A stretch of DNA of 64,000 nt, from NCBI GenBank assembly GCA_016222945.1, contig JACRPY010000004.1, positions 124,001 through 188,000 of the forward strand, in the 5' to 3' direction. Positions 17,681 to 27,229 of this stretch are shown here, one piece after another. The stretch comes from Methanobacterium sp. GTDB taxonomy: Archaea; Methanobacteriota; Methanobacteria; Methanobacteriales; Methanobacteriaceae. The position numbers and the translations under genes are program-made. The notes under the pieces are model-generated. The model did not search any database. It saw only the letters and a program-made list of their open reading frames with translations, and was not told the origin of the DNA. Position 1 is the stretch's first letter, and each line of letters begins with the position of its first letter.

Positions 17681-19330
17681 TTATATTGATTTGGCCATGT
17701 AAGGACCTAATTTTTCATATCCGAATTTTCTGTAGTAATTTTTGGCCCCTATTCCACTTGTAACAACTATTTTTTCCATATCGTAGTCTTCTGAAGCAAT
17801 TCTTTGAGCTTCACTAATTAATTTTTCTCCATAACCCATATGCTGCCATGAATTTTCATCTTTTTCGCCCAATGGAGTCATTGAACCATAAACATGCAAT
17901 TCACGAATAAGAGCTGTTTTACTATCTACTTCAGCCCTATGTGCTTTTTTAGATGGTATTCTAAGCCTTAAAAATCCAATTAAAATATCTTTATTAATAT
18001 CTTCAAAGGATAAAAATAGTTCTTCTCCTTCTCCTGCATTGTATTTCTCTTTTAAAAATTCCACATTATCAATATCTGGTTCAATACCATAAGATGCTTT
18101 ATGTCCCACTTCTCTGCAGCGGATACACTTGCAGTTAATCTTTTGCGCATGGAGTTTATTGTATACAAGCTCTCCCAGATTTGATTTTTTAACTCCGGCT
18201 TCAATTAAAGGAGAAGGAATGTCTCTTTGAATTCTCATAGTCCTAACCCATTTTGGAAGCATTTTTTTAATTTCAACAATTAAATCAACAGCTTCTTTGC
18301 TGGTATAAGGTTTATAATCTCCTTTTTCCCACATTTCATGAAGTTTTGAACCTTTGGTAACTAAACAAGGATATATTTTAAGCATATCTGGTTTAAACCT
18401 TTCATCACTAAACAATCGTTTAAATATCCGTAAATCTCTTTTTGAATCTGCAAAAAGACCAGGCATCATGTGCATAGCTACTTTAATCCCAGAATCCCTA
18501 AGTATCCGCGATGACTCAACAGTGTCTTCTACAGTGTGCCCCCGTTCAATCCTCTTGTAAATATAATTATATATAGTTTGAACCCCTAATTCAACCCTTG
18601 TAACACCCATATTCAGCATACGATCCACATCATCAATTTTACAGTAGTCTGGACGGGTTTCAAAGGTCATACCTACACAACGAACATTTGAATTTTCATT
18701 AGTATTTTGAACATCTTTTAGGTAAGCAAAACCATTAGGAGATGTTATATCATCTACTGAAATAGATTTTCTGAAATTTTCAGCTGAATTACTCTGATTT
18801 AATACTTCTTTTACTCCAAAATCATTCATAGCCTGCAAGCATTTGCTTATAAACCATTCCTGGTAACATAAGAAGTAGGAAGGGAATGTTCCACCCATTA
18901 TAATTAATTCAACCTTATCTAAATTATGGCCAATACTTTCCAGTTGAAGAAGACGATTGTAAACCTGTAAATAGGGGTCAAATTTAAACATTCTTGCCCG
19001 TAATGCTGCTGGTTCTTCTCCAGTATAACTGGGAGGGGCGATTTCACTTTCTGGGCAGTAAAGACATCTTCCATGAGGGCATTTATGTGGTTTGCACATT
19101 ACAGCAACTATGGCCACACCAGATATTGTTCGGGTAGGCTTCTTTTTAAGTATACTGGCTACTTTTTTCTTCTCTTCAGGAGTTGCATATTTCAGTATTA
19201 GGGAGTTACTCATAAATTTTTCAAGTTTGTAATCTCTACAAGCTTTTAATTTTGCATTCTCCAGATCTTTTTTTGTTTTAATGTTTCCATTTATTATTTC
19301 ATTAATTATGAGTTTACATGCATTTTTCAT
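17681..19330 (-). CDS. elp3: Elp3 family tRNA uridine-34 modification enzyme (radical SAM plus GNAT)
   Basis: A 549-residue protein. The radical SAM part has the cysteine set CKPHKCPHGRCLYC, then GGTFPSY, TFETRPD and RVELGVQTI. The acetyltransferase part at the C-terminus has HVYGSM, QHMGYGEKLI and GIGAKNYYRKFGYEKLG. Archaeal Elp3 alone makes the carboxymethyl group at C5 of wobble uridine. The start was set at MKNACKL because GGAG lies nine bases upstream; a TTG five codons earlier overlaps that SD. The gene sits upstream of deoC. Confidence 0.93.
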   Translation of the reverse strand: MKNACKLIINEIINGNIKTKKDLENAKLKACRDYKLEKFMSNSLILKYATPEEKKKVASILKKKPTRTISGVAIVAVMCKPHKCPHGRCLYCPESEIAPPSYTGEEPAALRARMFKFDPYLQVYNRLLQLESIGHNLDKVELIIMGGTFPSYFLCYQEWFISKCLQAMNDFGVKEVLNQSNSAENFRKSISVDDITSPNGFAYLKDVQNTNENSNVRCVGMTFETRPDYCKIDDVDRMLNMGVTRVELGVQTIYNYIYKRIERGHTVEDTVESSRILRDSGIKVAMHMMPGLFADSKRDLRIFKRLFSDERFKPDMLKIYPCLVTKGSKLHEMWEKGDYKPYTSKEAVDLIVEIKKMLPKWVRTMRIQRDIPSPLIEAGVKKSNLGELVYNKLHAQKINCKCIRCREVGHKASYGIEPDIDNVEFLKEKYNAGEGEELFLSFEDINKDILIGFLRLRIPSKKAHRAEVDSKTALIRELHVYGSMTPLGEKDENSWQHMGYGEKLISEAQRIASEDYDMEKIVVTSGIGAKNYYRKFGYEKLGPYMAKSI

Positions 19331-19509
19331 GCCTATTTTCTCCAAAAATCAATATTTAATTAGTTATAACTTAATTTAAGATTATTTTAATTATCATTAT
19401 CAAATAAAACTCTTTAGTCTTTATAAAATTATTGATAGTTGGTACAATTAATAGTTTTTGTATAAAAATATTTAAAAAAGAAATATAAAAATAGAGTTTA
19501 ATTATTTTA

Positions 19510-20586
19510 TTACACTGACTTAGAGTCTAAAACCCTTATTATGTCTGTTTTTGACACAATTCCAATTAATTTCCCATTTCGAGTTACTGGAAGTCTTCCA
19601 ATATTATTTTTCTGGATTTTTTCTAATGCACTAAGTGCAGGTTCGTCTGGACTAGCTAAAATAAGATTTTTTGTCATTATATTTTTAATAGGAACAGTAT
19701 GACGTTCTTCAGGAAGTTTAGAGATATCTTCGAATGTTACAATTCCAATAAGGTTTTCATTATCCATTACAGGATATCCCATATGTCTTTGTTTAAACAT
19801 GGTGCTTAAAGCCTCAAAAACAGGGGTTTCTGGGCTTAAAGTGTCCACATTTTTGGCCATAATGTCTTTAACATAAATTCCTTCAAGCATTGATGAAATC
19901 AAAGTGGCTTTGTACTCTTGATCTGCCCCTATGTAAATGAAGATGGCTATTAATATCAAAAAAATGTTGAAGAATATACCTAAAATAGCTATTAATACTG
20001 CAAACTGAATTCCCACAGATGCAGCTATTTTGGTGGCCTTAACATAGTCCATTTTTCTTGCAAGGAATGCCCTTAAAACTCGTCCACCATCCATTGGAAA
20101 GGCTGGAAGAAGGTTAAAAATTCCTAAAAGCAAATTCACTCCTAAAAAATTAGAAAGAAACAATGTTAAATCTGCTGAAGGAGTATTGGTTATAAATAAA
20201 GATGAAAAACTTAGAGAACCTAAACCTCCTATAATCCCAAGGCAAATAAAACAGAATAATGCAATGATTATATTTGCAGATGGTCCTGCAATTGCTATTT
20301 TTAATTCTTGATTTGGATCTTTAGGTATTTTTCCCATTGAAGCTATTCCGCCAATAGGTAGAAGTATAATTCTATCAACAGGGATTCCATACCTTTTCGC
20401 CATATATGAATGGCTTAATTCATGTATAATAACTGTTGAAAAGAGCAATATGATTAGAAACGCTATATAAAAAGAGATAAACCCGAAAAAAGCCATGCTA
20501 AATATTAAAATTATCAATAAAAGAAAGGATATATGTAATTCTACAGGAATTCCAAATATGCTGAATATTTTGATTGAAGATTTCAT
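19510..20586 (-). CDS. Site-2 protease (M50, SpoIVFB type) with two CBS domains
   Basis: A 358-residue membrane protein. Six or so membrane helices cover residues 8-220. The zinc site is IIHELSHSYMAKRYG (HExxH) with NLLPAFPMDGGRVLRA giving the third ligand. Residues 240-358 hold two CBS motifs (MAKNVDTLSPETPVFEAL and MTKNLILASPDEPALSAL), which usually sense adenosyl nucleotides and control the protease. It would cut a substrate within the membrane; the substrate is unknown. Monocistronic. Confidence 0.9.
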   Translation of the reverse strand: MKSSIKIFSIFGIPVELHISFLLLIILIFSMAFFGFISFYIAFLIILLFSTVIIHELSHSYMAKRYGIPVDRIILLPIGGIASMGKIPKDPNQELKIAIAGPSANIIIALFCFICLGIIGGLGSLSFSSLFITNTPSADLTLFLSNFLGVNLLLGIFNLLPAFPMDGGRVLRAFLARKMDYVKATKIAASVGIQFAVLIAILGIFFNIFLILIAIFIYIGADQEYKATLISSMLEGIYVKDIMAKNVDTLSPETPVFEALSTMFKQRHMGYPVMDNENLIGIVTFEDISKLPEERHTVPIKNIMTKNLILASPDEPALSALEKIQKNNIGRLPVTRNGKLIGIVSKTDIIRVLDSKSV

Positions 20587-20817
20587 GAACGTACCAAACT
20601 TAATTTTCTGCTTATCTATTCAGTAATTTATTATTTAGTTATTATTATAATATTCTTTTTAAGTTTAAAACTAATTTATGGGTCTCCTATTAACTCAATG
20701 GAGAATTAAATGTTTTAAAAAAAATTATTTTTTTATAGAATGAAATAAATGAAAAAACATATATTTTAAGTTATTAGCTTACTAATATTATTTTAGTTTT
20801 AAAGAGGGGATAACTTT

Positions 20818-21387
20818 ATGAGAAATATAACTATATCGGGCTTAATTGTTATGTTAATTTTGTCAGTTTTAACCATTTCGGGGTGTAGTTCTTCAGATGA
20901 TAAATTTTCGAAAGATAGATCATCACCAGATTTTATTGATCAATTAGTACCAATAGCCTTAGAATATAATAAATCGAAAGGTCCAGATAATAGTAATATT
21001 CCAATTAAAGGAAAGCTTTACTTTTGGGATATGACTAATAATGGTCCATTTACTCCTAATAACTTTGATAAAATAGAAAATACAGTTACGTATAACATAA
21101 ACGAAAGCGATCAGATAACTGTTTTTATGATAGTAAATGTCAAGAAAAAGTCTTTAGGGAATTACCAAAGTTATATTAAAGGTGTTCCGGAAACTTCCAA
21201 AACAGTTACGGGATATAGATATTACACAGATATAATCGTGATGTATTGGCCTGAAAAAACCGTAGTTGGTTGGCATAGAGTTACTGGGGCAGATCCAACT
21301 GGAGAAAACTATATTCAAGGTGATGCAGGGATTGTATATGGATATGATTTAATATATGAATGGATATCTAGTTTGCCAAGAACTTGA
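20818..21387 (+). CDS. Putative lipoprotein
   Basis: A 189-residue protein with an N-terminal signal helix (residues 3-21) ending in a lipobox-like LTISGC, so it may be lipid-anchored on the outside. The mature part starts with a polar S/D/K region and continues into a beta-rich domain (KGKLYFWDMTNNGPFTPNNF, VIVMYWPEKTVVGWHRVTG). The SD GGGGAT fits. Homologs with a similar WPEKTVVGWH core are seen in methanogens as hypothetical proteins; I give no function. Confidence 0.7.
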   Translation: MRNITISGLIVMLILSVLTISGCSSSDDKFSKDRSSPDFIDQLVPIALEYNKSKGPDNSNIPIKGKLYFWDMTNNGPFTPNNFDKIENTVTYNINESDQITVFMIVNVKKKSLGNYQSYIKGVPETSKTVTGYRYYTDIIVMYWPEKTVVGWHRVTGADPTGENYIQGDAGIVYGYDLIYEWISSLPRT

Positions 21388-21564
21388 TTTGATATTATGA
21401 AATTCTAATGAACATCTCTTTTTTTTATGGGCTGAAAATATGCCATAATATATTACAAGTGTTTCTTTTTCATAGACTGAAAAAAAGGAAATTTGAGGAT
21501 ATTTTAATTAGAATAAAAGACAAAATTATTTTAGACAAAGACATGAAATGGAGGGAAAAAGGTA

Positions 21565-21849
21565 ATGCAAGTCAGCGAATTTTTAGGTAAAAAAGTTCTT
21601 GATAAAAATGCTGTAGAAATAGGTAAAGTATCAGATGTTGATTTAATGCCCAAAGAAGGGGTGATAAACAGTATAATGATATCTACTGGAGAATTACTGA
21701 GAAATAAAACATTTGAAATTAAATCTGACGATATAGCTCAAATAGGAGATTATTTGCTTTTAAAACTTGAAGAAGAAGAAATAGAAGAACTGATCCAAGA
21801 AGAAAAGGAAGAAAACAATAAAAAAACAAGATTAACACTAACTAAATAA
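21565..21849 (+). CDS. PRC-barrel domain protein
   Basis: A 94-residue protein. Residues 1-75 are a PRC barrel (VSEFLGKKVLDKNAVEIGKV, DVDLMPKEGVINSIMIS, DIAQIGDYLLL). The tail is acidic then basic. Small PRC-barrel proteins in archaea are linked with RNA processing or cell-division (CdpB-like) roles; which applies here is not visible. SD GGAGGG lies before the ATG. It is followed 30 bp later by a DUF2098 gene. Confidence 0.85.
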   Translation: MQVSEFLGKKVLDKNAVEIGKVSDVDLMPKEGVINSIMISTGELLRNKTFEIKSDDIAQIGDYLLLKLEEEEIEELIQEEKEENNKKTRLTLTK

Positions 21850-21879
21850 TAATTTAAAAATGTTAGTGGAGGCAAATAA

Positions 21880-22176
21880 ATGGAAGCTGTAGATTCAAAT
21901 GGAAAATCTATAGGTAAAGATTCATATGTAATATATAACGGAACCGGAACTATTGGTAAGATTTTAGAGCTTAAAACTCAAGATAAAAGTGTTTGGGTTA
22001 AAACTGATGCCAACGATTTGTGGTATAACTCCATTTACCTTCAGGCAATCGACAAAATTGAAGAAAAAAAGCTAAAGCGTAAATCTGAAGATATAGATGG
22101 AAAAATAAAAAAGAGCCATAAAATTGTGGGCGACGATATTGACATGAGTTCAGAGCTTTGTGATGGCGGCGGATAA
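21880..22176 (+). CDS. DUF2098 family protein
   Basis: A 98-residue protein. The first 65 residues (DSNGKSIGKDSYVIYNGTGT, VWVKTDANDLWYNSIYLQ) match the DUF2098 pattern found mainly in methanogens, a small SH3-like barrel by appearance. The C-terminal 30 residues are lysine-rich then acidic. SD GGAGG precedes the ATG. It is probably cotranscribed with the PRC-barrel gene. Function unknown. Confidence 0.75.
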   Translation: MEAVDSNGKSIGKDSYVIYNGTGTIGKILELKTQDKSVWVKTDANDLWYNSIYLQAIDKIEEKKLKRKSEDIDGKIKKSHKIVGDDIDMSSELCDGGG

Positions 22177-22219
22177 TTCTTTTTAGAATTATATATTATA
22201 AAATGCCATTACAGGGCAT
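22175..22219 (+). terminator. Tandem hairpins after the DUF2098 gene; possible terminator
   Basis: Two short inverted repeats follow the stop: TAATTCT-ttt-AGAATTA, and ATGCC-attaca-GGGCAT, then a T-rich stretch (TTTGTCCTTTTTTG). The gene beyond is convergent. This fits a transcription end, though archaeal termination depends mainly on the T run. Confidence 0.4.
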
Positions 22220-22265
22220 ATTTGTCCTTTTTTGAGCCCTAAAAATATCAATAATATTTTTAAAA

Positions 22266-22757
22266 TTAAACTAACCTTAATTTGTAATTTTTATATACTA
22301 ATGACTTTAAATACACCATTTTTCTTTCAATATTATGTCTTTCTTCCCTTGCTTTGGTGTATAAATCCACATATTTATCGTGATCTTCATTTACTTTCTT
22401 ATGATTATTTTTCATTTCAGAATGCAGTTTCATAAGACATTTCTTGATTATTTCATCTTTCTCTTCATTTAACTCATTGATATCATCATTTTTTTGTGAT
22501 ATCTGATTTTCAAGATCATCTAACATGTTTTCAGTATCAGCGATGTTCTTTTTAATAGAAGAATCTTTACCATTGTTAGAATCTTCTTCAAGGTTGATAA
22601 GTTCCTTTTCGGCAGCTAAAATATTATTATTGAATATTATTTTTTCTTTCTCTAAATCCATTAATTTATTTTTATTAAATTCTATTTTTTGGTCTATTTT
22701 ATTAATTTCGTCAGTTTTACCTGCAGACTCTAAAAATTCATTTAAATAATCATTCAT
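22266..22757 (-). CDS. Coiled-coil protein
   Basis: A 163-residue protein that is nearly all charged heptad-like helix (EINKIDQKIEFNKNKLMDLE, AEKELINLEEDSNNG, NMLDDLENQISQKNDDINEL). No catalytic or membrane part. The start has no convincing SD. It lies alone between the DUF2098 gene (convergent) and a 336-bp spacer. Function unknown. Confidence 0.6.
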   Translation of the reverse strand: MNDYLNEFLESAGKTDEINKIDQKIEFNKNKLMDLEKEKIIFNNNILAAEKELINLEEDSNNGKDSSIKKNIADTENMLDDLENQISQKNDDINELNEEKDEIIKKCLMKLHSEMKNNHKKVNEDHDKYVDLYTKAREERHNIERKMVYLKSLVYKNYKLRLV

Positions 22758-23093
22758 AGCGCTTATGCTAACATCTCCATTTCACAATTAAAAATTAAAA
22801 ATAAAATAAGTCTAAAGTCAACATATAAACTTAATTTATAATAATTATCTACAATGTTATATTGTACTTGATAGATATTATACTTACCTATAGATATTCT
22901 AAATTAGAATAAAATCCTATTTTTTATCAGTTAATGCTTTAAAACTGCGTATAAATAAGAATTCCAAATAATTAACTAATATTTTCTAAAAATAAATGAA
23001 ATTCTATTTATTTAAATATTGGTTTCATACTAAATACAATTTTTTAATTTTGAGGGTAATCTTTAAAAGTATATCCAGATATAACTTAAGCCT
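22758..23093. other. Intergenic region of 336 bp
   Basis: A/T-rich divergent promoter region between the coiled-coil gene and the glycosyltransferase gene. I see only weak TATA-like tracts and no repeat, RNA gene or short reading frame that I can support. Confidence 0.3.
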
Positions 23094-24911
23094 GTGAAAC
23101 TTAGTATAATAATTCCAACATATAATGAGGAAAGTTACCTTCCTGAATTACTTCAAAGCATAAAAGATCAAAAATATTCTGATTATGAGATAATTGTAGC
23201 TGACGCAGGATCAACAGATAAAACAAGAGAAATCGCAGAATCATTTGGGTCGATGGTTTTAGATGGCGGACATCCTGCTGTTGGAAGGAACAGCGGAGCT
23301 AAAATGGCAAAAGGGGAATATTTACTATTTCTCGATGCTGATGTCATATTAACTGAAGATTATCTTGAAACAGCATTAAATGAATTCGCTGAAAACGATC
23401 TGGGTATTGGTATAACTCAACTTATCCCCATAAGTGATAGTAAAAAAGATAAATTACTGCATGATTTTGCAAACCTATTTATGAGGAGTGTTGAATCCAT
23501 AAAACCTCATGGCGCAGGGTGCTATGGAATATTAACCACTAAAAAACTTCATGAAAAAGTTAATGGATTTGATGAATCATTTGATTTTGGTGAAGACAGT
23601 GATTACATCGAAAGAATGGGAAAAATAAGCTCTTTTAAAGTTTTAAGAGAACCAAGACTTCTTATATCCACAAGAAGGCTTGAAAAAGAAGGAATTAAAA
23701 GCCTGGCACTTATATATGCAAAAAGTACGTTATATGACTTTTTAGGTAAGAAAATAACTGCTGGAGAACTAAATTATACTTTCGGCCACGATGACGATAA
23801 AAAAAATAGAATAATATATTCTGTCTGTGGAGAAGGAATGGGCCACGCAATAAGAAGCGCTGTAATGATTGAACACCTTCTAACGGAAAATGAAGTTATA
23901 ATTTTTGCAAGCGACAGAGCTTACAGTTACCTATCCCAAAAATTTGACAACGTGTATTATATAGATGGATTTAACACAGTATATGATGAAAACACGGCAA
24001 AATACACTCATACGTTCATAAAAGGAATGAAAAATCTTCCAAAAGATTTTAGAAAGAATATTAAGTTAATGTATGCACTTTCTAAGGAATTCCGGCCTAA
24101 TATAATAATATCTGATTTTGAAATTTATGCCAATATTTTAAGTAAATTAACAAGAACACCTCTTTTAAGCGTAGATAACATACATATCATTACTCAATGT
24201 AAAATAGACGTTCCTGACAAGTATTTAAGTGAAAGAATAGCTGCTGAGGGAGTAATCCGTTCATTTATTGTGAGACCTAAAGAATATTTAATAACCACAT
24301 TTTTCTATCCTGAAATTAAAAATGAAAAAAAAGTGTCATTATACCCTCCAGTGCTCAGGGAAGAAATTTTTAATCTTAAACCTGTAAATAGGGAGCATAT
24401 ACTTGTTTATCAGACAAGTGATTCTAATTTAGAGCTTATTCCCATACTAAAAGAGATTGATGAAAAATTTGTTATTTATGGTTTTAATATGGATAAAGAA
24501 GAAGGAAATCTTCTTTTTAGAAAATTCAATGAAAATCAATTCTTTAAAGACTTTGAATCATGTAAAGCAGTGGTATCTAACGGGGGCTTCACATTAATAG
24601 GGGAAGCAATTTATTTAAAAAAGCCAGTATTTTGTATTCCTGTTAAAAAGCAATTTGAACAGACCATAAATGCAATATACATTGAAAAATTATTTTATGG
24701 TGAATTCCATGAATCACTAACCAGAGAAAACCTTGAAAAATTCTTGTCAAAGTTAGATACATACCGAAACTCATTAAACAAGTTTGAACATAACGGTAAT
24801 CATGAAATAATTGAATCATTAGATAAAGCAATAGAAAAACATGCTAAAAGTAGTAAAAACACTTCAGATTACAGTGTTACCAACTCTGTGGAATCTAATA
24901 GGACTCAATAG
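23094..24911 (+). CDS. Fused glycosyltransferase (GT2 domain plus GT28/MurG-like domain)
   Basis: A 605-residue protein. Residues 1-225 are a GT-A family 2 transferase (SIIIPTYNEESYLPELL, DAGSTDKTREIA, LLFLDADVILTEDYLE, GFDESFDFGEDSDY). From residue 238 a second, GT-B-like domain begins (IIYSVCGEGMGHAIRSAVMI) and ends with the acceptor/donor region SNGGFTLIGEAIYLKKP, like MurG/UDP-glycosyltransferases. The start is GTG. Two sugar-adding steps on one chain, perhaps for a glycolipid or cell-wall precursor, are inferred. No membrane helix is obvious. The next gene is convergent, 1 bp away. Confidence 0.85.
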   Translation: MKLSIIIPTYNEESYLPELLQSIKDQKYSDYEIIVADAGSTDKTREIAESFGSMVLDGGHPAVGRNSGAKMAKGEYLLFLDADVILTEDYLETALNEFAENDLGIGITQLIPISDSKKDKLLHDFANLFMRSVESIKPHGAGCYGILTTKKLHEKVNGFDESFDFGEDSDYIERMGKISSFKVLREPRLLISTRRLEKEGIKSLALIYAKSTLYDFLGKKITAGELNYTFGHDDDKKNRIIYSVCGEGMGHAIRSAVMIEHLLTENEVIIFASDRAYSYLSQKFDNVYYIDGFNTVYDENTAKYTHTFIKGMKNLPKDFRKNIKLMYALSKEFRPNIIISDFEIYANILSKLTRTPLLSVDNIHIITQCKIDVPDKYLSERIAAEGVIRSFIVRPKEYLITTFFYPEIKNEKKVSLYPPVLREEIFNLKPVNREHILVYQTSDSNLELIPILKEIDEKFVIYGFNMDKEEGNLLFRKFNENQFFKDFESCKAVVSNGGFTLIGEAIYLKKPVFCIPVKKQFEQTINAIYIEKLFYGEFHESLTRENLEKFLSKLDTYRNSLNKFEHNGNHEIIESLDKAIEKHAKSSKNTSDYSVTNSVESNRTQ

Positions 24912-24912
24912 T

Positions 24913-25371
24913 TTATTTATAAATATTTTCAAGACAATGGGCTAATGAATCTTTAACTGCATTTTTATCAACTTTAATCTCATTTAAAAGATTCAAGTTA
25001 TAACTTTCTGTAGTGTTAGGTCTATGGACTGGATCGCATATAACTGGTTCGCTTAAAAGTCTAAACATTAAATAAATAGAAATAATAGACATAAACCCTA
25101 AAACAATTGTAATCAATGTCTTGAGATTTTTATCATCTATGTAATGATCCATAAATGCCCCAATAAAATAGCTTATAACTAAAATAATTATTAATAACCA
25201 CCATATGTTGTTTAAAACCAAAATAAGGTTATTTAATATGCCTGGTTTGTAATAGAAAAGGTAATCTGGACTTGAAATTGCTACAGCCCAAACAGAAAAT
25301 AGAATGAATAATAATATAGTTAAAATAATTTTAAATCCATTAGGTTCTAGTAATTCCTTAACATTCACCAT
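24913..25371 (-). CDS. Hypothetical membrane protein
   Basis: A 152-residue protein with three membrane helices (about residues 12-32, 50-72 and 86-106) and a polar C-terminal tail. The middle tryptophan-rich segment (NNIWWLLIIILVISYF) and the basic/acidic helix at the end are the only marks. The start may be this ATG or one two codons earlier. It lies downstream of the radical SAM gene on the same strand, 63 bp away. Family not recognised. Confidence 0.6.
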   Translation of the reverse strand: MVNVKELLEPNGFKIILTILLFILFSVWAVAISSPDYLFYYKPGILNNLILVLNNIWWLLIIILVISYFIGAFMDHYIDDKNLKTLITIVLGFMSIISIYLMFRLLSEPVICDPVHRPNTTESYNLNLLNEIKVDKNAVKDSLAHCLENIYK

Positions 25372-25434
25372 ACACAATAATTTTTGTTCTTTTTATTATT
25401 TAAATAGGCATGATTTTAAGGGGATAAAGACTGG

Positions 25435-27048
25435 CTAAAAAAATCTTTTAACCATTTTGGGACTGATTCCAATATCTTTAAACTTTCTTTGAAGCATTTG
25501 AAACTTACCCATTTTTCGAGATAAATCATTGATCTCTCCTGTAAAATGTGCACATATCTCTTCTATGTTCATATAAAGATTATTTAGCTCCTGATCAGAT
25601 TCCATTTCTCCTGTTAACCTGTATGTTTCAAGTAAATTCTCCAAAACAAATTCATTGAACTTAATTACAAGTTTATTTACATTTCCTGAAAGTTCTTGAG
25701 ACTTTTTGCCAGGATAAAATCTTTTTATCATTTCTGCCCTGTAGTAAAGCGCTATCATCTCTTGAGATATATTAGGGTATGGTGAGTTTTTTTTGTAAAA
25801 AGTAAGGGCATTTATACGAAACATTTTCTCCACAGAGCTATCTTCAATTTTATAATCATAAGAAGGCCATTCACCTCTTAAAAGCCCTTTTTTTCTAACT
25901 AATCTATCAAGGGGAGATCCAGCCACAATTTCGGCCCTTCCAAAACCAAAAGCGTGGTCTGCATGTTCTTTCATAAAATAAATATTTTCATTAATTTCAC
26001 AGAGACTGGCTTTGGGATGGAAAAACAATAAATTGAATGTTACAGCAATTTCGTGCTTTTTAAGTATTTCCATTGAATTTGTAATATCTTCAATAGTTGA
26101 ACCTCGAGCTAAAGATTTAAGACCACTTTCACTGGCATTTTCAACACCCATAAAAGCTCCAACAGTTCCTATATCTTTTAAAACAAATGCAACTTCTTCA
26201 TCTATTGATTCTGGCCGGGTTTTTATTAAAAGAGCTATTTCATCTATATTGATATTTTTATCTAAAGCAGATTTCAATGATTCAATCCGCTCTAGAGAAA
26301 GTTTTTTTGAAGGTAAAAGAAAATTATCGTCATGGAACTGAAATAAACGTACTTTATTAGTGTTATGAAGCTCTGCTATCTCCTGTGCAACATTTTCTGG
26401 AGATCTCATGGCGTGTTTATTTTCTTTTTTGAGATGGAAGGCACCAATACAACAATAAATGCATTTAGAATGAAAACAGCCTCTGCTTGTAACAAGAGTT
26501 GCGAAATTTTCTCCAAGCCTCATCTGTGGAGTTTTGTCTCTTAAAGGGAATGAAAGTGTATCAAGATCAGGAAATTCATGAATACATTGATTTTCTATCA
26601 GTTCTCCTGTTGAATTTACTTTATAAACTAAATTAGGGACATCTGAAAGTTTATCACCATTCATCAAGGCATCTACTAACATTGAAATTGGTTTTTCACC
26701 TTCAAATCGAATAACAGAATTAATATGCTCATAGACCAATATTTTTTCATATTGAAAGGTTGGAAAATGACCGCCCACAGTGACATGGACTTCAGGCTTA
26801 ATATCTTTTATTTTACGGATAATTTCAAAGAACATTAATGCAAGGGACTGGAATGCAATAGAAACTCCTAAAATATGTGGATTAAAATCTTTAAATTCTT
26901 TTAATACTCTTGGAAAATCTTCATTTCTGGAGCAAGGAATAATTTTAACGTCATGGTTGTTTTCTTTTAATGCTGCGGCAAGATATCTGATTGAAAGATT
27001 TTCTTCATCTTCAGCACCAATTAAAATGACTCTTCCTTTTTTATTCAT
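25435..27048 (-). CDS. B12-binding-domain radical SAM protein
   Basis: A 537-residue protein. Residues 1-150 are a cobalamin-binding-type Rossmann domain (VILIGAEDEENLSIRYLAAA, VTVGGHFPTFQYEKI). The radical SAM core starts at about residue 180 with SRGCFHSKCIYC, a CX4CX2C variant seen in part of this class. Conserved FHDDNFLL and GAFMGVENASESGLKSL follow. The C-terminal 130 residues are helical. These enzymes do methyl or ring-forming chemistry on unknown substrates. Nearby glycosyltransferase and membrane genes hint at envelope chemistry, which is only inference. Confidence 0.85.
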   Translation of the reverse strand: MNKKGRVILIGAEDEENLSIRYLAAALKENNHDVKIIPCSRNEDFPRVLKEFKDFNPHILGVSIAFQSLALMFFEIIRKIKDIKPEVHVTVGGHFPTFQYEKILVYEHINSVIRFEGEKPISMLVDALMNGDKLSDVPNLVYKVNSTGELIENQCIHEFPDLDTLSFPLRDKTPQMRLGENFATLVTSRGCFHSKCIYCCIGAFHLKKENKHAMRSPENVAQEIAELHNTNKVRLFQFHDDNFLLPSKKLSLERIESLKSALDKNINIDEIALLIKTRPESIDEEVAFVLKDIGTVGAFMGVENASESGLKSLARGSTIEDITNSMEILKKHEIAVTFNLLFFHPKASLCEINENIYFMKEHADHAFGFGRAEIVAGSPLDRLVRKKGLLRGEWPSYDYKIEDSSVEKMFRINALTFYKKNSPYPNISQEMIALYYRAEMIKRFYPGKKSQELSGNVNKLVIKFNEFVLENLLETYRLTGEMESDQELNNLYMNIEEICAHFTGEINDLSRKMGKFQMLQRKFKDIGISPKMVKRFF

Positions 27049-27229
27049 TGAATTCGCCTTTCAATTTATATTGATGAAACGTCTAAATGATTTTTTTTAT
27101 TATATAGGATATTTATCAAAGAAAATCGTGATTGGAGGGTTCTTCACTTTTTTGATAAAATATTTATATAAAGTTATACCATGTTTATATATATATTAAT
27201 CTTAATTTAACTAATTGAAGTGATTTTAC

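Noticed and set aside
21408..21590. 60-codon frame between the lipoprotein and PRC-barrel genes
   Set aside because: No SD, it overlaps the PRC-barrel start, and its composition is not protein-like.
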